Positions 6,676 to 15,200 of a stretch of 16,745 nucleotides of DNA are shown here, one piece after another. Position 1 is the stretch's first letter. Each line of letters starts with the position of its first letter. The DNA lies in assembly GCA_036399695.1 (NCBI GenBank), contig DASWMP010000299.1, forward strand, positions 1 through 16,745, written 5' to 3'. The translations under genes and the position numbers were made by a program. Source of the stretch: DASVEE01 sp036399695. Lineage in GTDB: Bacteria > Acidobacteriota > Thermoanaerobaculia > Gp7-AA8. The notes under the pieces were generated by a model. The model saw only the letters and a program-made list of their open reading frames with translations. It had not been told where the DNA came from and did no database searches.

Positions 6676-8100
6676 CTACAGCTCGTTCACGCCCACCTCA
6701 TCCTCCACGATGACGCTGGACTTGGTGTGGATGCCCAGGCGCTTCATCATTTCGTTGAGGGTGGAGGGCTTGAGCTGGAGGAGCTCGGCGGCCTTTTTCT
6801 GGACGCCGTTGGCCAGTTCGAGGGACTGGAGGATCATGGCCCGTTCGTAGCGGGAGACGGCGTCCTTGAGCGAGAGGCCGTCGGCGGGGACGATCATCGC
6901 CGGCTGGTCGGTCTGCTGGGGGTAGCGGAGGTAGTCGGGGAGTAGCTCGGGGCCGATGCGGTCGGCGGTGCAGAGGACGACCGCGCGCTCGATGGCGTTC
7001 TCCAGCTCGCGGACGTTGCCGGGCCAGGGGTGGTCGAGGAGGATGCGCATGGCCTCGGGGGTCACTTCGCGCACCTTCCGCTTGTTCTCCTCGGTGTACT
7101 TGTCGAGGAAGTGGCCGATCAGCAGCGGGATGTCTTCGCGGCGGCGGCGGAGCGGCGGGAGGTGGATGTTGATGACGTTCAGCCGGTAGAACAGGTCCTC
7201 GCGGAACCGGTTCTCGGCCATCAGTTTCTGCAGGTCGGCGTTCGTGGCGGCGATGATGCGGACGTCGACCTTGATGGTGTCGACGGAGCCGAGGCGCATG
7301 AACTCCTTTTCCTGGATCACGCGGAGGAGCTTGGCCTGCGTCTCGAGATTGATGTTGCCGATCTCGTCGAGGAAGATCGAGCCGCCGTCCGCCACCTCGA
7401 AGAGGCCGCGTTTCGTGGCGATCGCGCCGGTGAAGGCCCCCTTCACATGGCCGAAGAGCGACGATTCGAGGAGCTCCGGAGGAAGCGAGCCGGAGTTGAC
7501 CGTCACGAACGCATTGCGCGCGCGGGGGCTGGCGTGATGGATGGCCTTGGCGACCAGCTCCTTGCCGGTGCCCGACTCACCCTGCACGAGGATGTTCGAG
7601 CGGGACGGCGCGGCCAGGCGCACGAGGTCGAACACCTTCCGCATCGTCTCGCTCTTGCCGATGATGTTCGAGTAGGCGTACTTGTCGGAGAGCTCCGCCT
7701 TGAGGCGCTCGTTCTCGCTGGTGAGGCGGCGCTGCTCGAGCGCCTTGTTCACCGTGAGGACGACCTCGTCGTTCTTGAACGGCTTCGGGATGTAGTGAAA
7801 CGCGCCGTGCTTCATCGCGGCGATGGCCCCGTCGATGGACGAGAACGCCGTGATGATGATGACCGGCAGGTTGGGATTCGAGATGCGGATCGAACGGAGG
7901 GTGTCGATGCCGCTGATGCCCGGCAGCATCACGTCGAGGATGACGAGGTCGACCTCTTCGTTTTCGAGGAGGTGCAGTGCTTCCTCGCCGCTCGAGGCGA
8001 GGACTACTTCGAAGCCCTCCCGGTGAAGGACGGCGTAGAGCACGTCCCGCAGGACTTCTTCATCATCAACGATCAGGATGCGCATGTGCGGTGTGCTCAT
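6676..8100 (-). CDS. NtrC-family sigma-54-dependent response regulator
   Basis: The 474-residue protein has the three NtrC-class domains. The receiver (about 7-120) carries the acidic pair DDEE, the phospho-acceptor Asp56 (LVILDVMLP) and Lys106 (IPKPF). The AAA+ domain (about 142-375) has Walker A GESGTGKE (174-181), the sigma-54 contact loop GAFTGA (221-226), Walker B SIFLDE (241-246) and WPGNVRELENA. The Fis-type DNA-binding helix-turn-helix is about 410-455 (QKKAAELLQLKPSTLNEMMKRLGI). It should activate sigma-54 promoters when phosphorylated by the kinase encoded just upstream. The frame is open to 8196, but ATG 8100 (MSTPHMRILIV) fits the family; ATG 8085 (MRILIV) is a good alternative. 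The start lies inside the 3' end of the kinase gene, which implies translational coupling. Target genes are unknown. Confidence 0.95.
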   Translation of the reverse strand: MSTPHMRILIVDDEEVLRDVLYAVLHREGFEVVLASSGEEALHLLENEEVDLVILDVMLPGISGIDTLRSIRISNPNLPVIIITAFSSIDGAIAAMKHGAFHYIPKPFKNDEVVLTVNKALEQRRLTSENERLKAELSDKYAYSNIIGKSETMRKVFDLVRLAAPSRSNILVQGESGTGKELVAKAIHHASPRARNAFVTVNSGSLPPELLESSLFGHVKGAFTGAIATKRGLFEVADGGSIFLDEIGNINLETQAKLLRVIQEKEFMRLGSVDTIKVDVRIIAATNADLQKLMAENRFREDLFYRLNVINIHLPPLRRRREDIPLLIGHFLDKYTEENKRKVREVTPEAMRILLDHPWPGNVRELENAIERAVVLCTADRIGPELLPDYLRYPQQTDQPAMIVPADGLSLKDAVSRYERAMILQSLELANGVQKKAAELLQLKPSTLNEMMKRLGIHTKSSVIVEDEVGVNEL

Positions 8101-10837
8101 CTTCTCTGGCAACCGGGGTAACGCGCGGCAAAGATATCGAAAACTCGGCTCCTTCGCCGGGCGTGCTCTCGACGGTGAGCTCGCCGTCGTTCGCATTCAC
8201 GATGCGGCGACTGATCGCCAGACCGAGACCCGTTCCTCCCTGTCCCCGCTTGGTCGTGACGAGCGGCTCGAAGATCCGGGCGATGAGGTCCGCCGGGATG
8301 CCCTTGCCGTCGTCTTTGATGCGGATGACTGCCCGTTCACCGCAGGCGCCGGCGGAGATGGCGATGTTGCCGTCCATGCCGACCGCGTCGCGGGCGTTCA
8401 GAAGGATGTTCGTCAGAACCTGCTGCAGGTCGTGAAAGTTCCCTTGCACCTGGAGATCGGCGAGCGGTCCGACCTCGATGTTGATCCGTTTCGGCTTGAA
8501 GAGGTCTTCGTGCAGCACCACGGTCTGCTGGACGAGCTCCCGGATACTGACGAGGTCGCGCGTCCGCGGACGGCTGGCGATGAGGTCGAGCAGGTTGTTG
8601 ACGAGGCTCGACGCGCGGAACGTCTGCTGCTCCATTTTCTTGAGCAACCGGTATTTCGGATCGTCCTCAGGCGTATCGGCGAGCAGGAGCTGCGCGTACG
8701 ACGAGATGCCGGTGAGCGGCGTGTTGACCTCGTGGGCCACGCCGGCGGCGAGGAGGCCGAGCGACGCGAGCCGCTCCTTGTCCTGCAGCTCGCGCTCGAG
8801 CCGCACGCGGTCGGTGATGTCGCCGATGACCAGCACCTTCGCGCCGTCCGTGACGTCGGCGTCGAGCGCGCTGGCCGTGACCGTCACCTCCTTGTCGACG
8901 CCGTGGCGGTTGACGAAGTGGGTGGCCAGCGTCCGGGCGCGCGTGCGGCGCAGCTCCTCGTACGGCGGGAAGAGATCGTAGATCGACTCCTCGTGCTCCC
9001 CCTCGCCGACGAGCTCCCAGAAGGCCTTATTGGCCGTCAGCACCGTGCCGTCGCTGGCGACGACCGCGATGGCCGAGAGCGACGACTCGATGATGTTCTC
9101 GTTGTACTCCTTGAGCGCGCGGATCTCCTCGAGCTGGCGGCGCAGCTTGCCGTAGAGGCGGGAGTTCTCGATGGCCAGCGCGACCGGCGCCGTGAGCGAC
9201 CCGAGGAGGTGCAGATCGTCGCGGCCGAGCGGCTCTTCGCCGCGCTTCGTGCCGAGAAGGAGCAGACCCTGCAGCTCGCCGCGGTTACGCAGCGGAAAGA
9301 TGTAGCGGTAGCCCGCCTTCAGCAGCTCCCACGGCAGCGTCGAAGCGTCCGGCAACCGGGGCGTGCTCAGGATCAGCGGCCCGTCCTGCGGCATCAGGCC
9401 GAAGTCCGCTTCGGCGACGCGCAGCGGCACGCCGGCTTCAGGATCGTAGATCATCAGAGCGCCGCCGTCGCGGGTGAAGAGGTTCATCCGCTCGATGTGC
9501 AGCGTGGCGCGCAGGCGCTCGCGCATCATCGCGATCAGCTCGTGGACGTCGTGGAACGTCGCCAGCTCCTGCGCGAAGTCGGCCATCGTGCGGCGATGGC
9601 GGTAGCTGTCGCGATAGAGAATCATCTCGATCGCCGACTCGATGCGCGACTTCACCGGAATCAGCACGCCGGCGATGACGAGCCCGGAGGTGAAGGCGTA
9701 GAAGTTCCGCTCCATCCCCGAGGGCTCTTCGATCAATTTCGAGAGGATGACGTTCACGCTGGAGAAGGCGATCAGGCCGAAGACGAAGGTAACGGAGTAG
9801 GCCAGCACCTCGCGGATGACGACTTCGACGTCCCACAGCTTGTAGCGCAGGATCGAGACCGCGAACGCCAGCGGGATGAAGGCCAGCGGCAGGATCGCCA
9901 GCGTTGCGAAGACCGGCTCGACGGAGCCGGAGATGAGATACGGGATGACGTAGATGGCCAGGAAGGGGACGAAGCCGAGGGCCAGGCCGAGGTAGATCCA
10001 CTTGATCTGCTTCTTGCCGACCGGCGCCGCGCGGCGGTAGGTATAGCCGAGGCCGACGATGGCCAGGGTGAAGTAGATGGCGAAGTGGGTGATCTCCCAG
10101 CGGTCGATGATCTGCATCGCCACGCGCGGCTCGGCGATGGGGATGGCGTTGCTGAAGACCAGCAGGTTGAGGTTCCAGAGCGCGAGCAGCACCGGCGGCA
10201 CGTAGAGCGCGGCGATCCAGCGGCGATCGGACACGAGCGGCCGGGGGAACAGCAGAAAGAAATTCAGCGCCAGCGGCGGCAGGAAGATGCGCGCCAGTTC
10301 CTCCACGACGTGCAGGAGCTTGAAGCTCCAGTCGATGTCCCCCGCCGGTGTGTAGACGTAGACGACGAACGACAGCAACGTCACGAAATAGAACCGCAGG
10401 CTCTCGCTGGTCTCTCCTCGAAAGAGGGTGAACAGACCGATGGCCAGGTAGAGGAAGCCGATGAAGCTGAGGATGAGGTAGGAGTAATCGACCTTCAGCT
10501 CGGGCGGCCGGTAGTCGATCGTGGCGGTGCGGTCGCCGCGGACGATGAGCATGGGGACGACCTCGCCGATGCGCCGCAGGGTCTTCTGCAGCCCCTCGAC
10601 TTCGGTCGTCGGCGTCCCGCCGATGAGCCAGATGTGGTCCCCCGGCCGCAGTCCCGCAGCCTCGGCACCGCTGCCCCGGTCGACGTCCTTGACGACGATG
10701 ACGCCGTTCTGCCGCTTGAACGTGAAGTCGATCCGTTCGAACGAGGAGCGCTTCCGCTGGAACGATACGAAAGCACCAAGGATGACCCCCACCGTCAGGA
10801 GAGTGATGAGGATCTTCGTGAAGAGGGACGTACGCAT
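8066..10837 (-). CDS. Hybrid-sensor membrane histidine kinase: PDZ, multi-pass membrane region, GAF, PAS, HisKA, HATPase
   Basis: The 923-residue kinase starts with a membrane helix (about 8-26), then a PDZ-like domain (about 37-112, with VIVVKDVDRGSGAEAAGLRPG). About seven or eight membrane segments follow (about 118-395). The cytoplasmic part has a GAF-like region (about 412-560), a PAS domain (about 572-685, NIIESSLSAIAVVASDG), a dimerisation/phosphoacceptor helix with His702 in AAGVAHEVNTPLTG, and an ATPase domain. The latter has the N box around Asn814 (NILLNARDAV), G1 DDGKGIP (842-848), FEPLVTTK (856-863) and G2 GTGLGLAI (868-875). All catalytic motifs are intact. It should phosphorylate the NtrC-type regulator whose gene overlaps its 3' end. 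The PDZ probably lies outside the membrane and may bind peptide ends; the signal is unknown. The start at 10837 is the first ATG in front of the membrane helix; no clear ribosome-binding site precedes it. Confidence 0.93.
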   Translation of the reverse strand: MRTSLFTKILITLLTVGVILGAFVSFQRKRSSFERIDFTFKRQNGVIVVKDVDRGSGAEAAGLRPGDHIWLIGGTPTTEVEGLQKTLRRIGEVVPMLIVRGDRTATIDYRPPELKVDYSYLILSFIGFLYLAIGLFTLFRGETSESLRFYFVTLLSFVVYVYTPAGDIDWSFKLLHVVEELARIFLPPLALNFFLLFPRPLVSDRRWIAALYVPPVLLALWNLNLLVFSNAIPIAEPRVAMQIIDRWEITHFAIYFTLAIVGLGYTYRRAAPVGKKQIKWIYLGLALGFVPFLAIYVIPYLISGSVEPVFATLAILPLAFIPLAFAVSILRYKLWDVEVVIREVLAYSVTFVFGLIAFSSVNVILSKLIEEPSGMERNFYAFTSGLVIAGVLIPVKSRIESAIEMILYRDSYRHRRTMADFAQELATFHDVHELIAMMRERLRATLHIERMNLFTRDGGALMIYDPEAGVPLRVAEADFGLMPQDGPLILSTPRLPDASTLPWELLKAGYRYIFPLRNRGELQGLLLLGTKRGEEPLGRDDLHLLGSLTAPVALAIENSRLYGKLRRQLEEIRALKEYNENIIESSLSAIAVVASDGTVLTANKAFWELVGEGEHEESIYDLFPPYEELRRTRARTLATHFVNRHGVDKEVTVTASALDADVTDGAKVLVIGDITDRVRLERELQDKERLASLGLLAAGVAHEVNTPLTGISSYAQLLLADTPEDDPKYRLLKKMEQQTFRASSLVNNLLDLIASRPRTRDLVSIRELVQQTVVLHEDLFKPKRINIEVGPLADLQVQGNFHDLQQVLTNILLNARDAVGMDGNIAISAGACGERAVIRIKDDGKGIPADLIARIFEPLVTTKRGQGGTGLGLAISRRIVNANDGELTVESTPGEGAEFSISLPRVTPVAREDEHTAHAHPDR

Positions 10838-11033
10838 GGCTATCGGGCCGGGAGAGGCTATTCAACGGCAGTGCCGCGAGGAAAATGCGACTAAAGCATT
10901 GAAAGTAAAGCCCTGTGGCGTTCCAGTGACGCTTTACGGGAAACGCGGCACTCCAAACGCTTGGATTTGCCCGTGGTTTTTTTGGAGGCCCGGGAAAGGA
11001 TTGAGACTTGTGATCTCGAGTGCGGTGGCGAAA
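10838..11033. other. Intergenic region upstream of the kinase operon
   Basis: No credible gene is seen here. A 7-bp inverted repeat, GTAAAGC (10905-10911) and GCTTTAC (10931-10937), sits about 70-100 bases upstream of the kinase start and could be an operator. A run of seven T follows GTGG near 10976-10983 without a convincing preceding stem. Short frames through this stretch are not supported. Confidence 0.4.
10862..10876 (-). promoter_or_regulatory. Weak sigma-54 (-24/-12) promoter-like sequence before the kinase gene
   Basis: On the minus strand CGGCAC, five bases, then TTGA approximates the consensus TGGCAC-N5-TTGC. A start site about 12 bases on would leave a leader of about 14 bases before the ATG at 10837. 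The -12 element lacks the invariant GC (it is GA), so this is a weak candidate. It is of interest only because the operon encodes a sigma-54 activator. Confidence 0.2.
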
Positions 11034-11275
11034 GGAGGGTGTCTCAAAACGGTGCGTTTCGATCTACTCCCTTGGTTCTGCCGTCGATCAAGGCGGCGCC
11101 TGCGGGCGCGGACAGACAGGAGTGTCTGTCCCACATTCAGATTCCGCCGAATATCGGGCACCCGCGGGCACGCTGGCATTCATGTGGGACAGACACTCTT
11201 GTCTGTCGGCGCCCGCAGGCGCCGCCTTCTAATCAGGCCATCAGAGTGTGTGCGCTCCGTTTTGAGACACCCTCC
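11034..11275. repeat. Nested inverted-repeat element (MITE-like or REP-like), full copy
   Basis: The outer inverted repeats GGAGGGTGTCTCAAAACGG (11034-11052) and its exact complement (11257-11275) enclose a second, longer pair. That inner pair is 11090-11136 against 11182-11228, 47 bases with two mismatches, separated by 45 bases. Each inner arm contains its own hairpin (GACAGACA, four bases, TGTCTGTC). No ORF fits a transposase, so it would be non-autonomous. A second copy of one end is at 16674-16745, showing that this is a dispersed family. The element starts 15 bases after the stop of the TIGR02757 gene and may form its transcript end. Confidence 0.8.
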
Positions 11276-11290
11276 GCATTCCGAGATTGT

Positions 11291-12136
11291 CTACGCCAGC
11301 GATTTGCGGCAGACATCCCTGAGCAGGCAAACCTCACAGCTCTCCCTGCGGCGCTTCCTGCTGCAGAGCGCCAGAATCCCGAGCCGGCAGAGGGCAAAGT
11401 CGTAGCGGACGGGATCCGAGCGGTCGAAGCGCGCCAGCTTGTCCGTCAGCGCGCGGGCTGTCTTCCAGTCCGTCGAGGCGCGGCGGTTCAGCCCCAGGAA
11501 CGTGGCAATGCGGTGGATGTGCGTATCGACCGGCATCACCAGCTTCGCCGGATCGGCGAAGCGCCAGAGGCCCAGGTCGGGGGACGTCCGGCGGATCATC
11601 CAGCGGAGATAGAGGTTCATCCGCTTGCAGGCGCTGCCGTTGGCCGGATTCGTCAGGAGGTACTCGAGCGCGGGTGTCCCCTCGCCACCGATCAGCGCCT
11701 CCACGAACCGCTGAAGAGCCGGGCCGATGTCCTCGTCCGCCGGGTGGTAGCAGACGCGGAACAGCTCGCCGAGCGAGCCGTGCGTCCGGATGGCCCAGGC
11801 GATCCGGGAGAGCAGCAGCAGGAGATCGGGCGTCTTATGGAAGCGGTGGGCGAAGCCGGCGAACTTTTTCGCGGCGTCACGTGGATCGAGCTCCGCCAGA
11901 TAGCGGTACGGCGACGGCCCCATCCTCGTCAGTACGACGCCGATGTTCGTGACGATGAACTCGGCCCGGCCGTACGCAAAGGCGGCGGCGATCAGGCCGG
12001 CCGTCTCCTGGTCGAGCGGGTCGTCGTAGCGGAGCGCGAGCTGAAGCGGGTCGGGCGCGATCGTGGTGACGTCGAACGTCTCCACGAGCCGGTCCAGCCG
12101 CTCGTGCAACACCTGGTGACGTACGGGGTTGGGCAT
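11291..12136 (-). CDS. TIGR02757 (DUF2400) family protein
   Basis: The 281-residue protein matches the TIGR02757 pattern: DPLQLALRYDDPLDQETAGLIAAAFAYGR near the N-terminus (28-57), NPANGSACKRMNLYLRWMIRR (163-183), VDTHIHRIATFLGL (203-216) and DPVRYDFALCRLGI (241-254). The C-terminus holds cysteines 250, 258, 267, 270 and 276 (CEVCLLRDVC), which could bind a metal or iron-sulfur cluster. The THIHRIA segment and Cys cluster loosely recall helix-hairpin-helix DNA glycosylases, but no enzymatic role is established. The frame extends to a GTG at 12193; the ATG at 12136 is chosen because the family match begins there. It is divergent from the repeat protein to its right and shares a 104-base gap with it. 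Confidence 0.87.
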   Translation of the reverse strand: MPNPVRHQVLHERLDRLVETFDVTTIAPDPLQLALRYDDPLDQETAGLIAAAFAYGRAEFIVTNIGVVLTRMGPSPYRYLAELDPRDAAKKFAGFAHRFHKTPDLLLLLSRIAWAIRTHGSLGELFRVCYHPADEDIGPALQRFVEALIGGEGTPALEYLLTNPANGSACKRMNLYLRWMIRRTSPDLGLWRFADPAKLVMPVDTHIHRIATFLGLNRRASTDWKTARALTDKLARFDRSDPVRYDFALCRLGILALCSRKRRRESCEVCLLRDVCRKSLA

Positions 12137-12240
12137 GGCTACTTTCGGGCGGCAACATGGCTCCGTGCGAAACTCTTCCGGAACCGCCGTCACATAAGAG
12201 CGTTGTACACAGACAGAAATTCTCGTCAGGACGGATAACC
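12137..12240. promoter_or_regulatory. Divergent intergenic region between the TIGR02757 gene and the repeat-protein gene
   Basis: These 104 bases must hold the promoters for both divergent genes. On the plus strand AGGACG lies about 8 bases before the ATG at 12241 and is a fair ribosome-binding site. No -35/-10 pair is close enough to consensus to place on either strand. Confidence 0.4.
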
Positions 12241-15200
12241 ATGCGCAGACGCATAGCTGCTCTATTTCTCGGCTTCTTCATGGCGCTGCCGGCATTTGCC
12301 GCCATCACCGGCACGATCATGAGCGCGGACGGCAAGCCGGTTTCCGGCGCCCGCGTGTCGATCTACTCCCTCGAACTGCCGGAGGCGCGACGGGCGCGGC
12401 TCCTCTCCGCGTCCCCCGAGCGCGTCCCGCTCGTCTCGGTGCAGACCGACGCAAAGGGCAACTTCTCGGCCGAATCGCCGAAGGAAGCGGTGCTCAGCCT
12501 CATCGTCACGGCGAACGGCTACGCGCCTGAAGCGCGCGCGATCGAGCGCGACGAAGACGCTGGCGCGCTGGCCCTCCGCCGCGCCGACATGAAGCGCGGC
12601 ACGATCACGGCCGGCGGCAAACCGCTCGCCGGTGCGACGGTGGTCTGGTCCGGCAGCGGCGACGTCGTCGCCATCACGGACGGTGAAGGACGCTACTCCG
12701 TGCCCGATCCGTCGAAGTGGGCGGCGCGCGTCTCCGTCATCCACCCCGAGTACGCCCTCGCCGACGTCACCCGCGGCACGGTGGACGAGAAGGCCTTCGG
12801 CCGGACGCTCGACTACGCCCTCGCTCCCGGCAAGCCGATGAACGGCACGGTCGTCGCGGCGGACGGCAAGACGCCCGTCGCCAAGGCCACCGTCACGGTC
12901 GACGGCTGGCCGCTGGCCACGAGCGGCGACGACGGCTCCTTCACGATCGCGCGCATGCCGCGCGACTGGCGCCAGATCGACGCCCGCTCCGGGAACCTCC
13001 TCGGCAGCCGCGCCCGCGGCAGCGAAGCGGCCACGATCCGCCTCGGCAAAGCAGCGACAGTCAGCGGCTCGCTCCGCGACGCCAAGAGCGGAGCCGCCAT
13101 CGCCGGCGCGCAGGTCGGCCTCTCACTGGCCAACCGCTTCAGCGCGCAGACCGAGCACTCGGCCCTCACGGACGCCAAGGGCAACTACAGCTTCCCGGCC
13201 GTCGCGCCGGGTCAGTACCGCCTCGTGACTTCCCACCCCGCCTACTCGATGCAGACGCAGAACATCACCACCAGCGCCGGGAGCAGGACCGTGCGCGACC
13301 TGACCGCCACGCAGCTCGCGCGCATCAGCGGCGTCGTGGTCGACGAAGACAAGCAGCCCGTCGCCGCCGCGGCCGTGTCGTCGCAGGCCAACGAACGGCC
13401 CGACATGCTCATGATGACGCGGATGATGCGCATGGACACGCCGACGCGCTCCGGACCCGACGGCCGCTTCGCCATGCGCGTCGATCCGCAGGGCGAGCTG
13501 CGCATGCTGGCGAACAAGCGCGGCTGGCCCTCCGGCCGCAGCGACATGCTCCGTCCGGCCGCGGGAGAGAAGAAGTCGGGCGTCGTCATCACGATCCCGC
13601 GCGGCTTCGCCGTCACCGGCAAGGTCGTGAACCGTGAAGGACAGCCGGTCTCCGGCGTCGTGGTCACGACACGCGAGACCGACAACGGCGGGGGCAACGT
13701 CCGCCGCTTCATCATGGCCGGACCGTCGAACAGCAACGACGAGGATCAGGTGCAGACGGCGGCCGACGGCACCTTTACGCTGCGCTCGAAGGAAGGGACG
13801 TACGACTTCTCGTTCCGCGGCGACGGCTATGCGGCCAAAAGCGTCCGGGCCATCCAGGTCGGCAACAACGCCAAGCCGGTGGAAGTGACGCTCGACCCGG
13901 GCGTCGAGCTCACGGGCCGGGTAACGCGCGGCGGCACCGGCGTGGAAGGCGTGCAGATCACGTCGTTCATGGGCACGGACCTGATCCGCACCGTCACGGC
14001 GCCCGACGGCTCGTTCTACATCAGCGACCTCACTCCCGGTCCGGTCGTGCTGAACTTCAGCAAGTCGGACGACTTCGTCCAGGAAACCCGCAACGTGACG
14101 GCGCCGGCACGCGACGTGACGGTCGAGCTCCCGCCCGGCGGCCGCGTCTCGGGACGGGTCACGGACAAGGCCACGGGCCAGCCGGTCACGACGTTCCAGG
14201 CCGGCCTCTCGGGCGCACGTGCCGGCGGCGGCATTTCGATCGTGGGACCGCCGCAGGTGCGCACGTTCACGAATGACGACGGCTCGTTCACGCTCGAGAA
14301 CCTGCCGCCCGGCCCGACGCAGCTCATCGTGCAGGCCGCCGGCTACACGACCGCGCGCGTCCCGAACGTCAACGTCGAAGAAGGAAAGACGGTCCCGAAC
14401 ATCGAAGTGCAGCTCGACACCGGCGTGAAGCTCACCGGGAAGGTGACGGGGCCGGACGGCGCCGGCATCGCCGGTGCGACGGTACGCCTCGACACGATGG
14501 GCGGCGGACGGGGCATGCGCATGCCCGGCATGGACGTCTCGGCGACGACCGACGCCTCGGGCGAGTTCGTGCTCGAAGCGCTGGAGCCGGGCGAGAAGAC
14601 GTTCCAGATCGCGCACCAGGCGTACCTCGCGGCCACGAAGACGATCGAGCTCAAAGGGCACGATGCCCGTCTCGACGTGCAGCTCGGCTCGGGCCAGCGC
14701 ATTACCGGCACGGTCGTGACGGACAGCGGCGCGCCGGTGGCCGAGGCGATCGTCCGCGCCAGCTCCGCGGCGGCGGGGAACATGTTCGGCGGTGAGTCGG
14801 TCCGCACGGACGCCAGCGGCAACTTCACGCTCGAAGGCCTGACCCCCGGCCGCTATACGTTCAGCGCGTCGAAGAACGGCTACGCTGAAGGGACGCTGCG
14901 GGACGTCGACATTTCCACCGGAGCGCCGGTGCGCATTTCCCTTCGCGCCGGCGGCGTGATTTACGGGCACGTGAACGGCTTGCCGGAGAGCGAATACGCC
15001 TCCGCCACCGTCGACGCACGCGGTCCCGAAGGCTCCGCCTCCTCGGCCGTCGATCCTTCCGGCAACTACCGCATCGAAGGGGCGCCGTCCGGCTCGGTGC
15101 GTGTCTCCGCGAATGTCGCGCGCGGCTTCACGTCGCGCCGCAGTTCGGCGATGAAGTCCGTGCAGCTCGAGCCCGGCTCCTCCGTGCAGGTCGACATCGA

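Noticed and set aside
8078..10894. A 938-codon open frame on the plus strand opposite the histidine kinase gene
   Set aside because: It mirrors the kinase gene in a GC-rich genome where antisense frames stay open. Its product is Arg/Asp/Glu/Gln-rich with no domain, while the minus-strand product has every kinase motif.
10960..10990. Intrinsic terminator at the seven-T run
   Set aside because: No stable stem precedes the T run (only about 5 paired bases over a long loop), and no plus-strand gene ends there.
11020..11232. A 70-codon plus-strand frame across the nested inverted-repeat element
   Set aside because: It is open only because of the GC-rich symmetric arms. Its peptide repeats the element's symmetry and no ribosome-binding site fits.
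13123..14970. A 615-codon minus-strand frame within the repeat-protein gene
   Set aside because: It is the complement of the repetitive beta-sandwich gene and is rich in Arg, His, Asp and Val, without fold or signal.
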